Shown in pieces: positions 1-6,118 of a DNA stretch of 6,239 bases. Position 1 is the stretch's first letter, and each line of letters opens with the position of its first letter. The stretch spans positions 1 through 6,239 of the forward strand of contig CAKVEH010000080.1 of assembly GCA_934728205.1 (NCBI GenBank). Direction: 5' to 3'. The notes below the pieces were generated by a model. It ran no database searches and was not told the origin of the DNA. It saw only the letters and a program-made list of their open reading frames with translations. The stretch comes from an uncultured Helicobacteraceae bacterium (GTDB lineage: Bacteria; Campylobacterota; Campylobacteria; Campylobacterales; Helicobacteraceae). The translations under genes were made by a program, and so were the position numbers.

Positions 1-1
1 G

Positions 2-52
2 CCTATTAGAATGTATTATGAAAAAGATGAGGCAAACACCCAGCAACAATAA
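2..52 (+). CDS. Possible C-terminal tail of an upstream gene (partial)
   Basis: A reading frame entering from the left edge ends at a TAA at 50-52 and would give a short polar tail finishing in DEANTQQQ, which looks like an ordinary protein C-terminus. The fragment is too short to identify. In Campylobacter jejuni the flagellar assembly factor fliW lies just upstream of proC, so FliW is one synteny-based guess, but the residues do not prove it. A second frame stays open from 3 to a TAG at 102-104 and cannot be excluded as the true tail. From 53 to 208 I find no gene and no convincing terminator; CATAAT at 106-111 is a one-mismatch -10 candidate for proC. Confidence 0.35.
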   Translation, partial: PIRMYYEKDEANTQQQ

Positions 53-197
53 ACAATCTGCTATGGTTTGTAAAGTAAATGCCCAAGCGTATGAATCTTT
101 TTAGCCATAATCTCCAAAATAACATTTTTGTTGCCTATTTTGTTTTATCGGCTATCTTTCACGGCAAATAGCGCATTTCAAATGGCAAATTTATTGT

Positions 198-202
198 AAG
201 GA
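198..202 (+). promoter_or_regulatory. Ribosome binding site that sets the proC start
   Basis: AAGGA at 198-202 lies 6 bases before the ATG at 209. The in-frame TTG at 203 touches the site with no spacing, so it cannot be the start served by it. This favours the 268-residue form of ProC beginning MKKLL over one two residues longer. Confidence 0.75.
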
Positions 203-208
203 TTGCAA

Positions 209-1015
209 ATGAAAAAATTGCTTTTTATCGGTTATGGCAATATGGCAAAAGCCATTGGTTCTGGCATTATAGAATCTGGGTTTGCAAAAGAATATGAGAT
301 TACTATCATTGGGCGTGATGAGACAAAAGCACAGGCTTTATGCGAGTTTTTACGCACTTCCTCTAAGACGGAAAATCTCCACATTAACGCACTCAAGGCA
401 GATTCCCACATTGATGTGCAAGATTGCGAAGTGCTTTTATGCGTGAAACCCCACGCGTTTAGCGCGTTTGCATATAAGGGCGAAGCGAGCATTGTGTATT
501 CGGTGATGGCGGGCATTGGCATAAAAAACCTACACTCCCATATCAATGCGCGCAATGTCGTGCGCATAATGCCAAATGTTGGTGCACTTCATAGACAGTC
601 AGCAAGTTGTGTGTATATCAAAAACCCAAATACCGACAAAGAGCGCATTATAAGGCTGGTTGAGAGTTTTGGGAATTGCGTGCTGGTAGATAACGAGGAC
701 TTAATCGATTCTTCAATCGCTACAAGCGGGAGCTCGCCCGCGTTTCTAGCCCTCATCGCAGAATCTCTCATTGATTGTGGTGTGTATAATGGGCTTACAC
801 ACAGCCAAAGCGCAGAATTAGTCGCTCAAACTTTCAAAGGCTTTGCCACATTGCTTGCAAACACATCACCAAAAGACATTAAAACTTCCATAACTTCGCC
901 ATCAGGCACGACAGCGCGAGGATTAGCGGTGCTTGAGAAATGCGCGGTGCGCGGTGCGATAATGCAAGCGGGCATAGAATCTATCAATCGCGCTAAAGAA
1001 CTTGGCAAACTTTAA
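209..1015 (+). CDS. proC: Pyrroline-5-carboxylate reductase (ProC)
   Basis: This cytosolic enzyme reduces 1-pyrroline-5-carboxylate to L-proline with NAD(P)H, the last step of proline synthesis from glutamate. The 268 residues match the family's usual length of about 260-275. An N-terminal Rossmann domain opens with the dinucleotide loop GYGNMA (8-13), followed by family landmarks VKPHAF (79-84), SVMAGI (98-103) and RIMPN (119-123). The C-terminal helical dimerisation and substrate domain carries SGSSPAF (173-179, usually SGSGPAY) and TSPSGTTARGL (229-239, usually SPGGTT). These Gly-to-Ser changes are conservative and I do not read them as loss of activity. The start at 209 is set by the AAGGA at 198-202; TTG at 203 is the alternative. 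The gene stands alone on its strand and converges on miaB, with six bases between the two stop codons and no clear terminator. Confidence 0.95.
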   Translation: MKKLLFIGYGNMAKAIGSGIIESGFAKEYEITIIGRDETKAQALCEFLRTSSKTENLHINALKADSHIDVQDCEVLLCVKPHAFSAFAYKGEASIVYSVMAGIGIKNLHSHINARNVVRIMPNVGALHRQSASCVYIKNPNTDKERIIRLVESFGNCVLVDNEDLIDSSIATSGSSPAFLALIAESLIDCGVYNGLTHSQSAELVAQTFKGFATLLANTSPKDIKTSITSPSGTTARGLAVLEKCAVRGAIMQAGIESINRAKELGKL

Positions 1016-1021
1016 TGCCGA

Positions 1022-2350
1022 TTATCGCGCGATTTGCGCGCTTAATGCCCCGCCCTTAGCCTTTGTAACACACACATTGACAAATTCCCCAACCTTGCCT
1101 CTATAATCATCAACCCTAATAAGCCGATTTGTGTCGCTTCGCCCCTCACTCCAACATTGTGCTTGATTATAATTCTCCACTAGCACTTCATAGACTTTGC
1201 CGATTTCGCTTTTTGCGCGCTTAGCAAGGAGTATTTTGTGTAGATTCTGTAATCTTGTCAATCGCTCCTTTGCCACCGCAGAATCCACAAGCAACGCACT
1301 ATCGATATTATACGCACTTGTGTGCGGGCGGGGCGAATACACAAAGCTATAAATCGTATCAAATCCCACCTCTCGCACTACTTCTAGTGTATCTTCAAAG
1401 TCCTCTTCACTCTCTGTTGGGAATCCCACGATAATATCCGTCCCAATACCAACATCGCTATACCCAGCCAAACGCAGAAACTCACGCAATTTCGCTATGC
1501 GCTCTATATACCATTCCTTGCTATACCCGCGTTTCATTGCTTTGAGAATCTTTGTCGAGCCACTTTGCAGGGGAATGTGAATGGATTTGCAAATTTTTTT
1601 GTTGCTTGCAAACTCGTGTAAAAATTCATCATTCATATGAAGTGGGTGCGGGGAAGTAAAGCGAATGCGGGAAATTCCATCTATTTGACTTAAAGAGCGT
1701 AAAAGTTGCGTGAAATTCATTGGTTTGTGTGGGATAGAGAATCTCACGCCATAATTATTGACATTTTGCCCTAAGAGTAAGAGTTCTTTTACGCCATTTT
1801 GTGCAAGTTTGCGTGCCTCGTTTAGCAAAATCTCCTCTGGTATAGAAATTTCCTTGCCACGCGTAAAAGGCACGATACAATAGCTACATTTTTTATCGCA
1901 GCCGATAGAAATATTTAAATGCGCTTTGATTCCCATTGTTTGAGGCGAAGCAAACACATAAGTGCTATCATCGTAGTTAATATCCACCTCAACGGCTTTT
2001 GGTGTGTGAAGCACTTGGGTAATCTTAGAGGTATTTCTCGCGCCAAGCACAAAATCCACAGCTTTTGACTTTTTGATAATGCTCTCGCCCAAATGGCTTG
2101 CGGTGCAACCGCAGATTCCAATCTTTGCGCCACTTTTTTTACTCCGTGCTAATGCACCAATTTCGCTAAAAAGTTTTCGTTCTGGTTTCTCGCGCACAGA
2201 GCAAGTGTTAATGATGATTAAATCTGCATCTTGTGGATTGGTAGTAAGTGTGTAATGCTCTTTTTGTGCAAGTTCGGCGACAATATGTGCAGAATCTCGC
2301 TCATTCATCGCACAGCCAAGCGTTTGGATATAAAGTTTTTTTTCACCCAT
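1022..2350 (-). CDS. miaB: tRNA-2-methylthio-N6-dimethylallyladenosine synthase (MiaB)
   Basis: This radical SAM methylthiotransferase converts i6A37 to ms2i6A37 in tRNAs, acting on the product of MiaA. The 442 residues have the full family architecture. The N-terminal UPF0004 domain has its cluster-binding cysteines at Cys13 (QTLGCAMNERDS), Cys50 (INTCSVRE) and Cys82 (GCTAS, next to an extra Cys80). The radical SAM core has CxxxCxxC at Cys151, Cys155 and Cys158 in IGCDKKCSYCIVPFTRGKE, and LGQNVNNYG (193-201). A C-terminal TRAM domain covers about 384-440. CIVPFTRGKE and LGQNVN fit MiaB rather than RimO or MtaB. The start leaves the usual short run before Cys13, but no Shine-Dalgarno is visible: the bases just upstream read CTTAAAATACA. 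It lies 39 bases after the HP0268-like gene and is probably cotranscribed with it. Confidence 0.96.
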   Translation of the reverse strand: MGEKKLYIQTLGCAMNERDSAHIVAELAQKEHYTLTTNPQDADLIIINTCSVREKPERKLFSEIGALARSKKSGAKIGICGCTASHLGESIIKKSKAVDFVLGARNTSKITQVLHTPKAVEVDINYDDSTYVFASPQTMGIKAHLNISIGCDKKCSYCIVPFTRGKEISIPEEILLNEARKLAQNGVKELLLLGQNVNNYGVRFSIPHKPMNFTQLLRSLSQIDGISRIRFTSPHPLHMNDEFLHEFASNKKICKSIHIPLQSGSTKILKAMKRGYSKEWYIERIAKLREFLRLAGYSDVGIGTDIIVGFPTESEEDFEDTLEVVREVGFDTIYSFVYSPRPHTSAYNIDSALLVDSAVAKERLTRLQNLHKILLAKRAKSEIGKVYEVLVENYNQAQCWSEGRSDTNRLIRVDDYRGKVGEFVNVCVTKAKGGALSAQIAR

Positions 2351-2389
2351 TGTATTTTAAGTATTTGTTAATGCAAAATTTACATAAGA

Positions 2390-2635
2390 CTAAATAATGT
2401 GAATCTCATAAATATAATTGTTTGCATCAAGCCCATAGCGCACTTCATTAAGTTTCACGCGCAAATTTGCTTTCTCTAGCGTGGTTTTAGCCTTTTGCAT
2501 ATCTTTATGGGCATTGCTCCCATCGAAGTAAAAAATATGCTTGCCCTCTCCATATTGCTTTTTCATCTCATCAAGAGTGATTTTGGCTGGAGACTTTTTG
2601 TCTTTAATGTCTGTTTTAGCGATTTGAAGTTCCAT
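2390..2635 (-). CDS. HP0268-family small protein, possible nuclease
   Basis: The product is a charged 81-residue protein without a signal peptide or membrane segment. From memory of the family, it aligns with H. pylori HP0268 over the core FYFDGSNAHKDMQKA (about 35-49), the LNEVR segment (62-66) and the terminal YEIHII. H. pylori HP0268 has a known structure and has been reported to nick DNA and cleave RNA; whether this homologue does so is inference. In H. pylori the gene (HP0268) also sits next to miaB (HP0269), so the pairing is conserved and supports orthology. A good ribosome binding site, AAGGGG (complement of 2642-2647), lies 6 bases before the ATG. It is probably the first gene of a two-gene unit with miaB, transcribed from the divergent region shared with nusA. 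Confidence 0.85.
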   Translation of the reverse strand: MELQIAKTDIKDKKSPAKITLDEMKKQYGEGKHIFYFDGSNAHKDMQKAKTTLEKANLRVKLNEVRYGLDANNYIYEIHII

Positions 2636-2700
2636 AAGTTACCCCTTAAGAGTGTAGAATCTAAGACTTTTGCTATAAAATCTCTTTTAAGAAAAACGCA

Positions 2701-2706
2701 AGTATA
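2701..2706 (-). promoter_or_regulatory. Candidate proximal -10 box for the HP0268-like gene and miaB
   Basis: On the minus strand this reads TATACT, one mismatch from TATAAT, within A+T-rich DNA and with no clear -35 box, as is usual for the main sigma factor of Helicobacter. It would give a leader of roughly 60 bases. It is an alternative to, or a second promoter beside, the perfect TATAAT at 2756-2761. Confidence 0.3.
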
Positions 2707-2755
2707 ACTAAAACTTACCAAAATTTTTGCATTTATTAAGCGAATTTTGATTAAA

Positions 2756-2761
2756 ATTATA
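2756..2761 (-). promoter_or_regulatory. Candidate distal -10 box for the HP0268-like gene and miaB
   Basis: A perfect TATAAT on the minus strand. Use of it would give a leader of about 110 bases before the HP0268-like start codon. It lies about 16 bases upstream of the proposed nusA -10 box, where RNA polymerase bound for nusA would contact the -35 region, so the two promoters may not be occupied together. Confidence 0.35.
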
Positions 2762-2774
2762 CCTCTGCAAATCT

Positions 2775-2783
2775 TGCTAAAAT
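2775..2783 (+). promoter_or_regulatory. Candidate extended -10 promoter of nusA
   Basis: TGCTAAAAT fits the extended -10 pattern TGnTATAAT of Helicobacter with one mismatch. Transcription would start near 2790, giving a leader of about 19 bases that still contains the AAGGA at 2791-2795. A similar TGCTATAAA lies further upstream at 2671-2679 and could be a second start with a leader of about 120 bases. Confidence 0.4.
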
Positions 2784-2790
2784 AACATCA

Positions 2791-2795
2791 AAGGA
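2791..2795 (+). promoter_or_regulatory. Distantly spaced ribosome binding site of nusA
   Basis: AAGGA is the only good Shine-Dalgarno match before nusA, but it lies 13 bases from the ATG at 2809, longer than the usual 5-9. There is no ATG, GTG or TTG in frame between them, and the protein start MEKI fits the family, so the start stands and initiation may be moderate. Confidence 0.5.
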
Positions 2796-2808
2796 TACAA
2801 GCAGCATT

Positions 2809-3993
2809 ATGGAAAAAATTTTAGACATTATTGATAGTATTGCTTACGAAAAAGGCATAGAATCTAAATCCGTTTGCAATATTGTCAAAGAAGGCATTTT
2901 ACAAATCGCTAAAGAAGAAATCAGTCAAGATTACGAATACTTTATCGAAGAAGATGAAAAAATGCGCACACTTAGGCTTTTTTATAAAGTGCAAGTGTGC
3001 GCAGATGATGATGAACGCGTGGCAAATGAGAATCCCAATTTTATCGCCATTTCTAAAGTGAGTGGGGATAACATAAGTGTAGGCGATACGCTTGAATATG
3101 AGTTAAGTTTAGATTCTATGAAACGAGGGGCAATCAACAAACTTTTTTTGAGCATTGAGAATAATTTACAACGAGAAATGGAGGAGCAACTTTTAAATAG
3201 TCTCAAAGAAAAACTCCACCAAATTGTCGCTGGAGTAGTCGTGGGGATAGATAATGAAGAAAATACCTTTGTAGAAATCAATGCAATCCGCGCTATTTTG
3301 CCTCAAAAAAACAGAATCAAAGGCGAGAAATTTAAAGTCGGGCAAACCATAAAAGCATTATTAAAATTCGTAGGTGTAGGAAAAAATGGTATCCGTTTAG
3401 AGCTCTCTCGCACCGCGCCAAAGTTTTTAGAGGAATTATTGCGCCTTGAAGTCCCAGAGCTCAAAGATGATGAAATCCACATCTACAAAAGTGCGAGAAT
3501 CCCCGGAGAAAGAGCAAAAATTGCTATTTGGACAAATAACACAAGGATTGACCCTGTGGGGTGTTGTGTAGGAGTAAAGGGCGTGCGTATCAATGCTGTG
3601 AGTGCTGAGCTTAATGGTGAAAATATTGATTGTGTAGAATACAGCCAAACCTTAGAGCAATTCATCGCCCGCGCACTCGCACCTGCGCAAGTAACAAGCA
3701 TAAAGGTGCTAAAAGAGCCTTTAGATTCCACCCAAGATGAGAATCTTAACGATTCCACAGATAATAAAGCCAAGCCAAAAGCCATTGTGCAAATTAAATC
3801 CGACCAAAAAAGCAAAGCCATTGGCAAAAAAGGCATTAACATTCGCCTTGCTTCAATGCTATGTGATTGTGAAATTGAGCTTAAAGAGATTGCTTTGGCT
3901 GGAGAGACGCCATCAAGTGATACACAGGAATCAAAAGATGAAAGTATAGAGAAAAAGGGTGTAGAGGCGTTAGAATCCCTCTTTAAAAACTAG
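2809..3993 (+). CDS. nusA: Transcription elongation/termination factor NusA
   Basis: NusA binds RNA polymerase and nascent RNA, modulating pausing, intrinsic termination and antitermination. The 394 residues comprise an N-terminal RNA polymerase-binding domain (about 1-125), an S1 domain (about 135-202), KH1 (about 203-285, with IPGERAKIAI and DPVGCCVGVKGVR) and KH2 (about 290-360, with KSKAIGKKGINIRLASML). It lacks the C-terminal acidic repeats of the 495-residue E. coli protein and ends in an acidic, probably disordered tail (about 364-394). KH2 carries an unusual polar insert at about 304-323 between strands SIKVL and AIVQIK, with a nine-residue repeat starting at DST. No rimP or infB adjoins it, unlike in many bacteria. 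It heads a + strand cluster with the aminotransferase (31-base gap) and miaA. Confidence 0.96.
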   Translation: MEKILDIIDSIAYEKGIESKSVCNIVKEGILQIAKEEISQDYEYFIEEDEKMRTLRLFYKVQVCADDDERVANENPNFIAISKVSGDNISVGDTLEYELSLDSMKRGAINKLFLSIENNLQREMEEQLLNSLKEKLHQIVAGVVVGIDNEENTFVEINAIRAILPQKNRIKGEKFKVGQTIKALLKFVGVGKNGIRLELSRTAPKFLEELLRLEVPELKDDEIHIYKSARIPGERAKIAIWTNNTRIDPVGCCVGVKGVRINAVSAELNGENIDCVEYSQTLEQFIARALAPAQVTSIKVLKEPLDSTQDENLNDSTDNKAKPKAIVQIKSDQKSKAIGKKGINIRLASMLCDCEIELKEIALAGETPSSDTQESKDESIEKKGVEALESLFKN

Positions 3994-4012
3994 ATTCTTA
4001 CATCATAAACCT

Positions 4013-4019
4013 AAAGGAG
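4013..4019 (+). promoter_or_regulatory. Strong ribosome binding site of the aminotransferase gene
   Basis: AAAGGAG lies 5 bases before the ATG at 4025 and is the best Shine-Dalgarno in the window. It suggests this gene is translated more strongly than its operon neighbours nusA and miaA, whose starts are poorly served. Confidence 0.75.
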
Positions 4020-4024
4020 CTACA

Positions 4025-5146
4025 ATGTTACTTTTCACACCCGGACCGACCCCTGTTTTAGAATCTATCCGCAAGGCGATGAGTGAGCCTACTTTACACC
4101 ACCGCACGCCAGAGTTTGAGGCGATTTTCTCGCGTGTGCGTGAGAATCTAAAAGATTTATTAAATATGCCAGAAGTGCTAATGCTCGCCTCTAGTGGAAG
4201 TGGAGCAATGGAATCGTGTGTAAGAACCTTTTGCAAACAAAAACTCTTAGTAATCAATAGTGGAAAATTTGGTGAGCGGTTTGGCAAAATCGCTCAAGCA
4301 TACAACATTGATTACACCGAGATTATCCACGATTGGGACACGCCTGTGAGCGTGGAGGAAGTCATAGAAGCGTTTAAAGCAGATAGCACACTTGATTGCC
4401 TTTGTGTGCAAGTGTGTGAATCTGCTGGAGGCTTGCGCCACCCCGTTGAGCAAATCGCTAAAGAGCTTAAAAAAATCAAACCAAATGCAATGGTTGTGGC
4501 TGATGGTATCACAGCGATGGGTGTCGAACCCATTGACACAAGCCACATTGACGCGCTTATCGGTGGCTCACAAAAGGCATTTATGCTCCCACCTGGTCTT
4601 AGCATTATCGGGCTCTCACAAAATGCCATCGATATGGCAAATGAACGCAATATTGGCTTTTATTTTAACCTCAAAACCGAGCTTAAAAATCAAAGTGCCA
4701 ATACCACCGCTTGGACTGCCCCCACCACAATCATTCAAGGCTTGGAGGAATATTTTCGCATCGTGCAAGAAAATGGCGGGATACAGCGTGTATATAAACA
4801 AACAAAAGCGCGCGCATTAGCGATGAACGAAGCACTAAAGGCACTTGGCTTGCACATTTATCCAAAGTCCCCTGCCATAGCAATGAGCGTAATCTATGAT
4901 GAGACAAACGCCGCGCCACTGCGCAAGATTCTAAAAAATACATTTCATATAAATGCTGCGGGCGGGCAAGACCATATTAAAACAAGCATTGTGCGCTTTA
5001 ATAATATGGGGCTTATCCCTGTGTATGAGAGTGCTTGGGCGATTAACGCATTAGAGCTCGCGCTACAAGAAGCAAAATTGCGTGCGTTTGATGGCATTGG
5101 CAATCGTGTATTTTTACAAAACTACTACGCGCTTTTAGAATCTTAA
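4025..5146 (+). CDS. Class V PLP-dependent aminotransferase (alanine-glyoxylate/serine-pyruvate type)
   Basis: The 373-residue cytosolic protein has the fold-type I pattern of the alanine-glyoxylate/serine-pyruvate aminotransferase group: start LLFTPGPTPV, the HHRTPEF segment (25-31), phosphate-binding loop SSGSGAME (56-63), CES (131-133), the ring-contacting Asp160 in VVADGITAMG, and SQKAF with Lys184 as the probable PLP Schiff base. Arg324 in VRFNNMG probably binds the substrate carboxylate, but the usual Arg-Ile-Gly-His-Met-Gly is altered there. The substrate cannot be told from sequence. Members of this group act on serine, alanine, glyoxylate, pyruvate or aminoethylphosphonate, and some serve as phosphoserine aminotransferase where SerC is missing; that role is an inference. 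It lies 31 bases after nusA with a strong ribosome binding site, and its TAA shares one base with the miaA start. Confidence 0.88.
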   Translation: MLLFTPGPTPVLESIRKAMSEPTLHHRTPEFEAIFSRVRENLKDLLNMPEVLMLASSGSGAMESCVRTFCKQKLLVINSGKFGERFGKIAQAYNIDYTEIIHDWDTPVSVEEVIEAFKADSTLDCLCVQVCESAGGLRHPVEQIAKELKKIKPNAMVVADGITAMGVEPIDTSHIDALIGGSQKAFMLPPGLSIIGLSQNAIDMANERNIGFYFNLKTELKNQSANTTAWTAPTTIIQGLEEYFRIVQENGGIQRVYKQTKARALAMNEALKALGLHIYPKSPAIAMSVIYDETNAAPLRKILKNTFHINAAGGQDHIKTSIVRFNNMGLIPVYESAWAINALELALQEAKLRAFDGIGNRVFLQNYYALLES

Positions 5147-6054
5147 TGCGGATAATCGCGCTCATTGGTGCAAGTGCAAGTGGCAAAAGCGCGCTTGGCT
5201 TAGCACTTGCAAGGGAATTTGACATTGAAATTTTTTCACTTGATTCCCTAAGTATTTACAAATACATTGACATCGCCTCTGCTAAGCCCAGCATAGATGA
5301 ACTCAATGAAGTAACGCATTATGCTGTTGATGTTTTAGAACCAAATCAAAAATGCAGTGTAATGACTTTTTGGAATCTCTTAGACAAAGCCATTCAAACC
5401 TCAAAACAAAAAGGCAAACGCGCGCTTTTGATTGTGGGTGGGAGTAGCTTTTATCTTAAAAGTATGGTCGATGGACTAAGCCCGATGCCACAGCTAAATA
5501 GCCAAATCGTTACGCACGCTCAATCCATAGATAAGCCATTTGAGTTTTTACAACGCATTGACAGCGCGTATTGTGCAGGCATTTCGCCAAATGACACTTA
5601 TAGAATCCAGCGGGCTTTAGAGATTTACTTCGCCACGCAAAGCAAGCCAAGTGCGTATTTCACCACGCATAAAAAAATCACAATGCCCGCATTAGAAAAT
5701 CTTTGTATTTTTTCCCTCCAAATGCCAAGAGAAACTTTAAGAGAGAGGATTTTTAAGCGCACGCGACAAATGATTGATAAAGGACTTATTGATGAGGTAA
5801 AGTTTTTATCACAACGCTATCCTCTAGATTCTCAAATATTTAAAGCTATTGGGATAAAAGAAACGCTCCACTACCTTAATCTCACACCAAAAGAGCAAGA
5901 CACAAATGCGCTGTGCGAGCAAATCGCCACACACACCGCCCAACTTGCTAAAAGACAAACCACTTTTAATCGCACACAATTTCCAACAGCCAAATCTCTG
6001 CCTTTAGATTCCCTTACGCAAGAATTACGGCATATTTTGCAAACAATTTTATAA
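5146..6054 (+). CDS. miaA: tRNA dimethylallyltransferase (MiaA)
   Basis: MiaA transfers the dimethylallyl group of DMAPP to N6 of A37 in tRNAs reading UNN codons, making i6A, the substrate of MiaB. The 302 residues are normal for the family (about 290-315). Visible motifs are the P-loop GASASGKS (8-15), SLDS (31-34) holding the likely catalytic Asp33, IASAKPS (43-49), the VGGSSFYL segment (97-104, usually VGGTGLYL), NDTYRIQRALEIY (149-161), RTRQMIDKGLIDEV (205-218), KAIGIKE (233-239) and the tRNA-binding end LAKRQTTFNR (267-276, usually KRQ-TWFR). The ATG at 5146-5148 overlaps the preceding TAA as TAATG and has no Shine-Dalgarno, so translation is probably coupled to the aminotransferase. No later start can be used because the P-loop begins at residue 8. 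Confidence 0.96.
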   Translation: MRIIALIGASASGKSALGLALAREFDIEIFSLDSLSIYKYIDIASAKPSIDELNEVTHYAVDVLEPNQKCSVMTFWNLLDKAIQTSKQKGKRALLIVGGSSFYLKSMVDGLSPMPQLNSQIVTHAQSIDKPFEFLQRIDSAYCAGISPNDTYRIQRALEIYFATQSKPSAYFTTHKKITMPALENLCIFSLQMPRETLRERIFKRTRQMIDKGLIDEVKFLSQRYPLDSQIFKAIGIKETLHYLNLTPKEQDTNALCEQIATHTAQLAKRQTTFNRTQFPTAKSLPLDSLTQELRHILQTIL

Positions 6055-6074
6055 CCTTTTAAGCACAAATATTT

Positions 6075-6080
6075 TATAAT
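6075..6080 (+). promoter_or_regulatory. Promoter -10 box of typA
   Basis: A perfect TATAAT follows a T-rich run (ATTTTATAAT) in the 64-base gap between miaA and typA. Transcription would start near 6087, leaving a leader of about 30 bases that contains AAAGG at 6106-6110, 8 bases before the typA ATG. No -35 box is evident, which is usual in Helicobacter. This suggests that typA has its own promoter apart from the nusA cluster. Confidence 0.6.
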
Positions 6081-6118
6081 TACGCCTTTTTGGCAAGATT
6101 ATCACAAAGGTATTATCA

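Noticed and set aside
164..190. Repeated GGCAAAT (164-170 and 184-190) and the palindrome CATTTCAAATG (174-184) before proC
   Set aside because: Too short and A+T-rich to call an operator; such matches are expected by chance in this kind of intergenic DNA.
203..205. TTG at 203 as the proC start
   Set aside because: It abuts the AAGGA with no spacing, while the ATG at 209 has the normal 6 bases.
232..567. A 111-codon open frame on the minus strand inside proC
   Set aside because: It is antisense to the Rossmann domain of a well-supported gene, and its product is an unstructured mix with no family resemblance.
3483..3842. A 119-codon open frame on the minus strand inside nusA
   Set aside because: It is antisense to the KH domains of nusA, has no ribosome binding site that I can see, and its product shows no recognisable motif.
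4392..4820. A 142-codon open frame on the + strand inside the aminotransferase gene
   Set aside because: It overlaps, in another frame, a gene with complete family motifs; its product shows no recognisable motif, and the frame is a by-product of the codon use of the real gene.
6081..6100. GCC-TTTTT-GGC inverted repeat after miaA as a terminator
   Set aside because: The stem is only three base pairs and has no T-run behind it; it lies in the leader of typA, downstream of that gene's -10 box.
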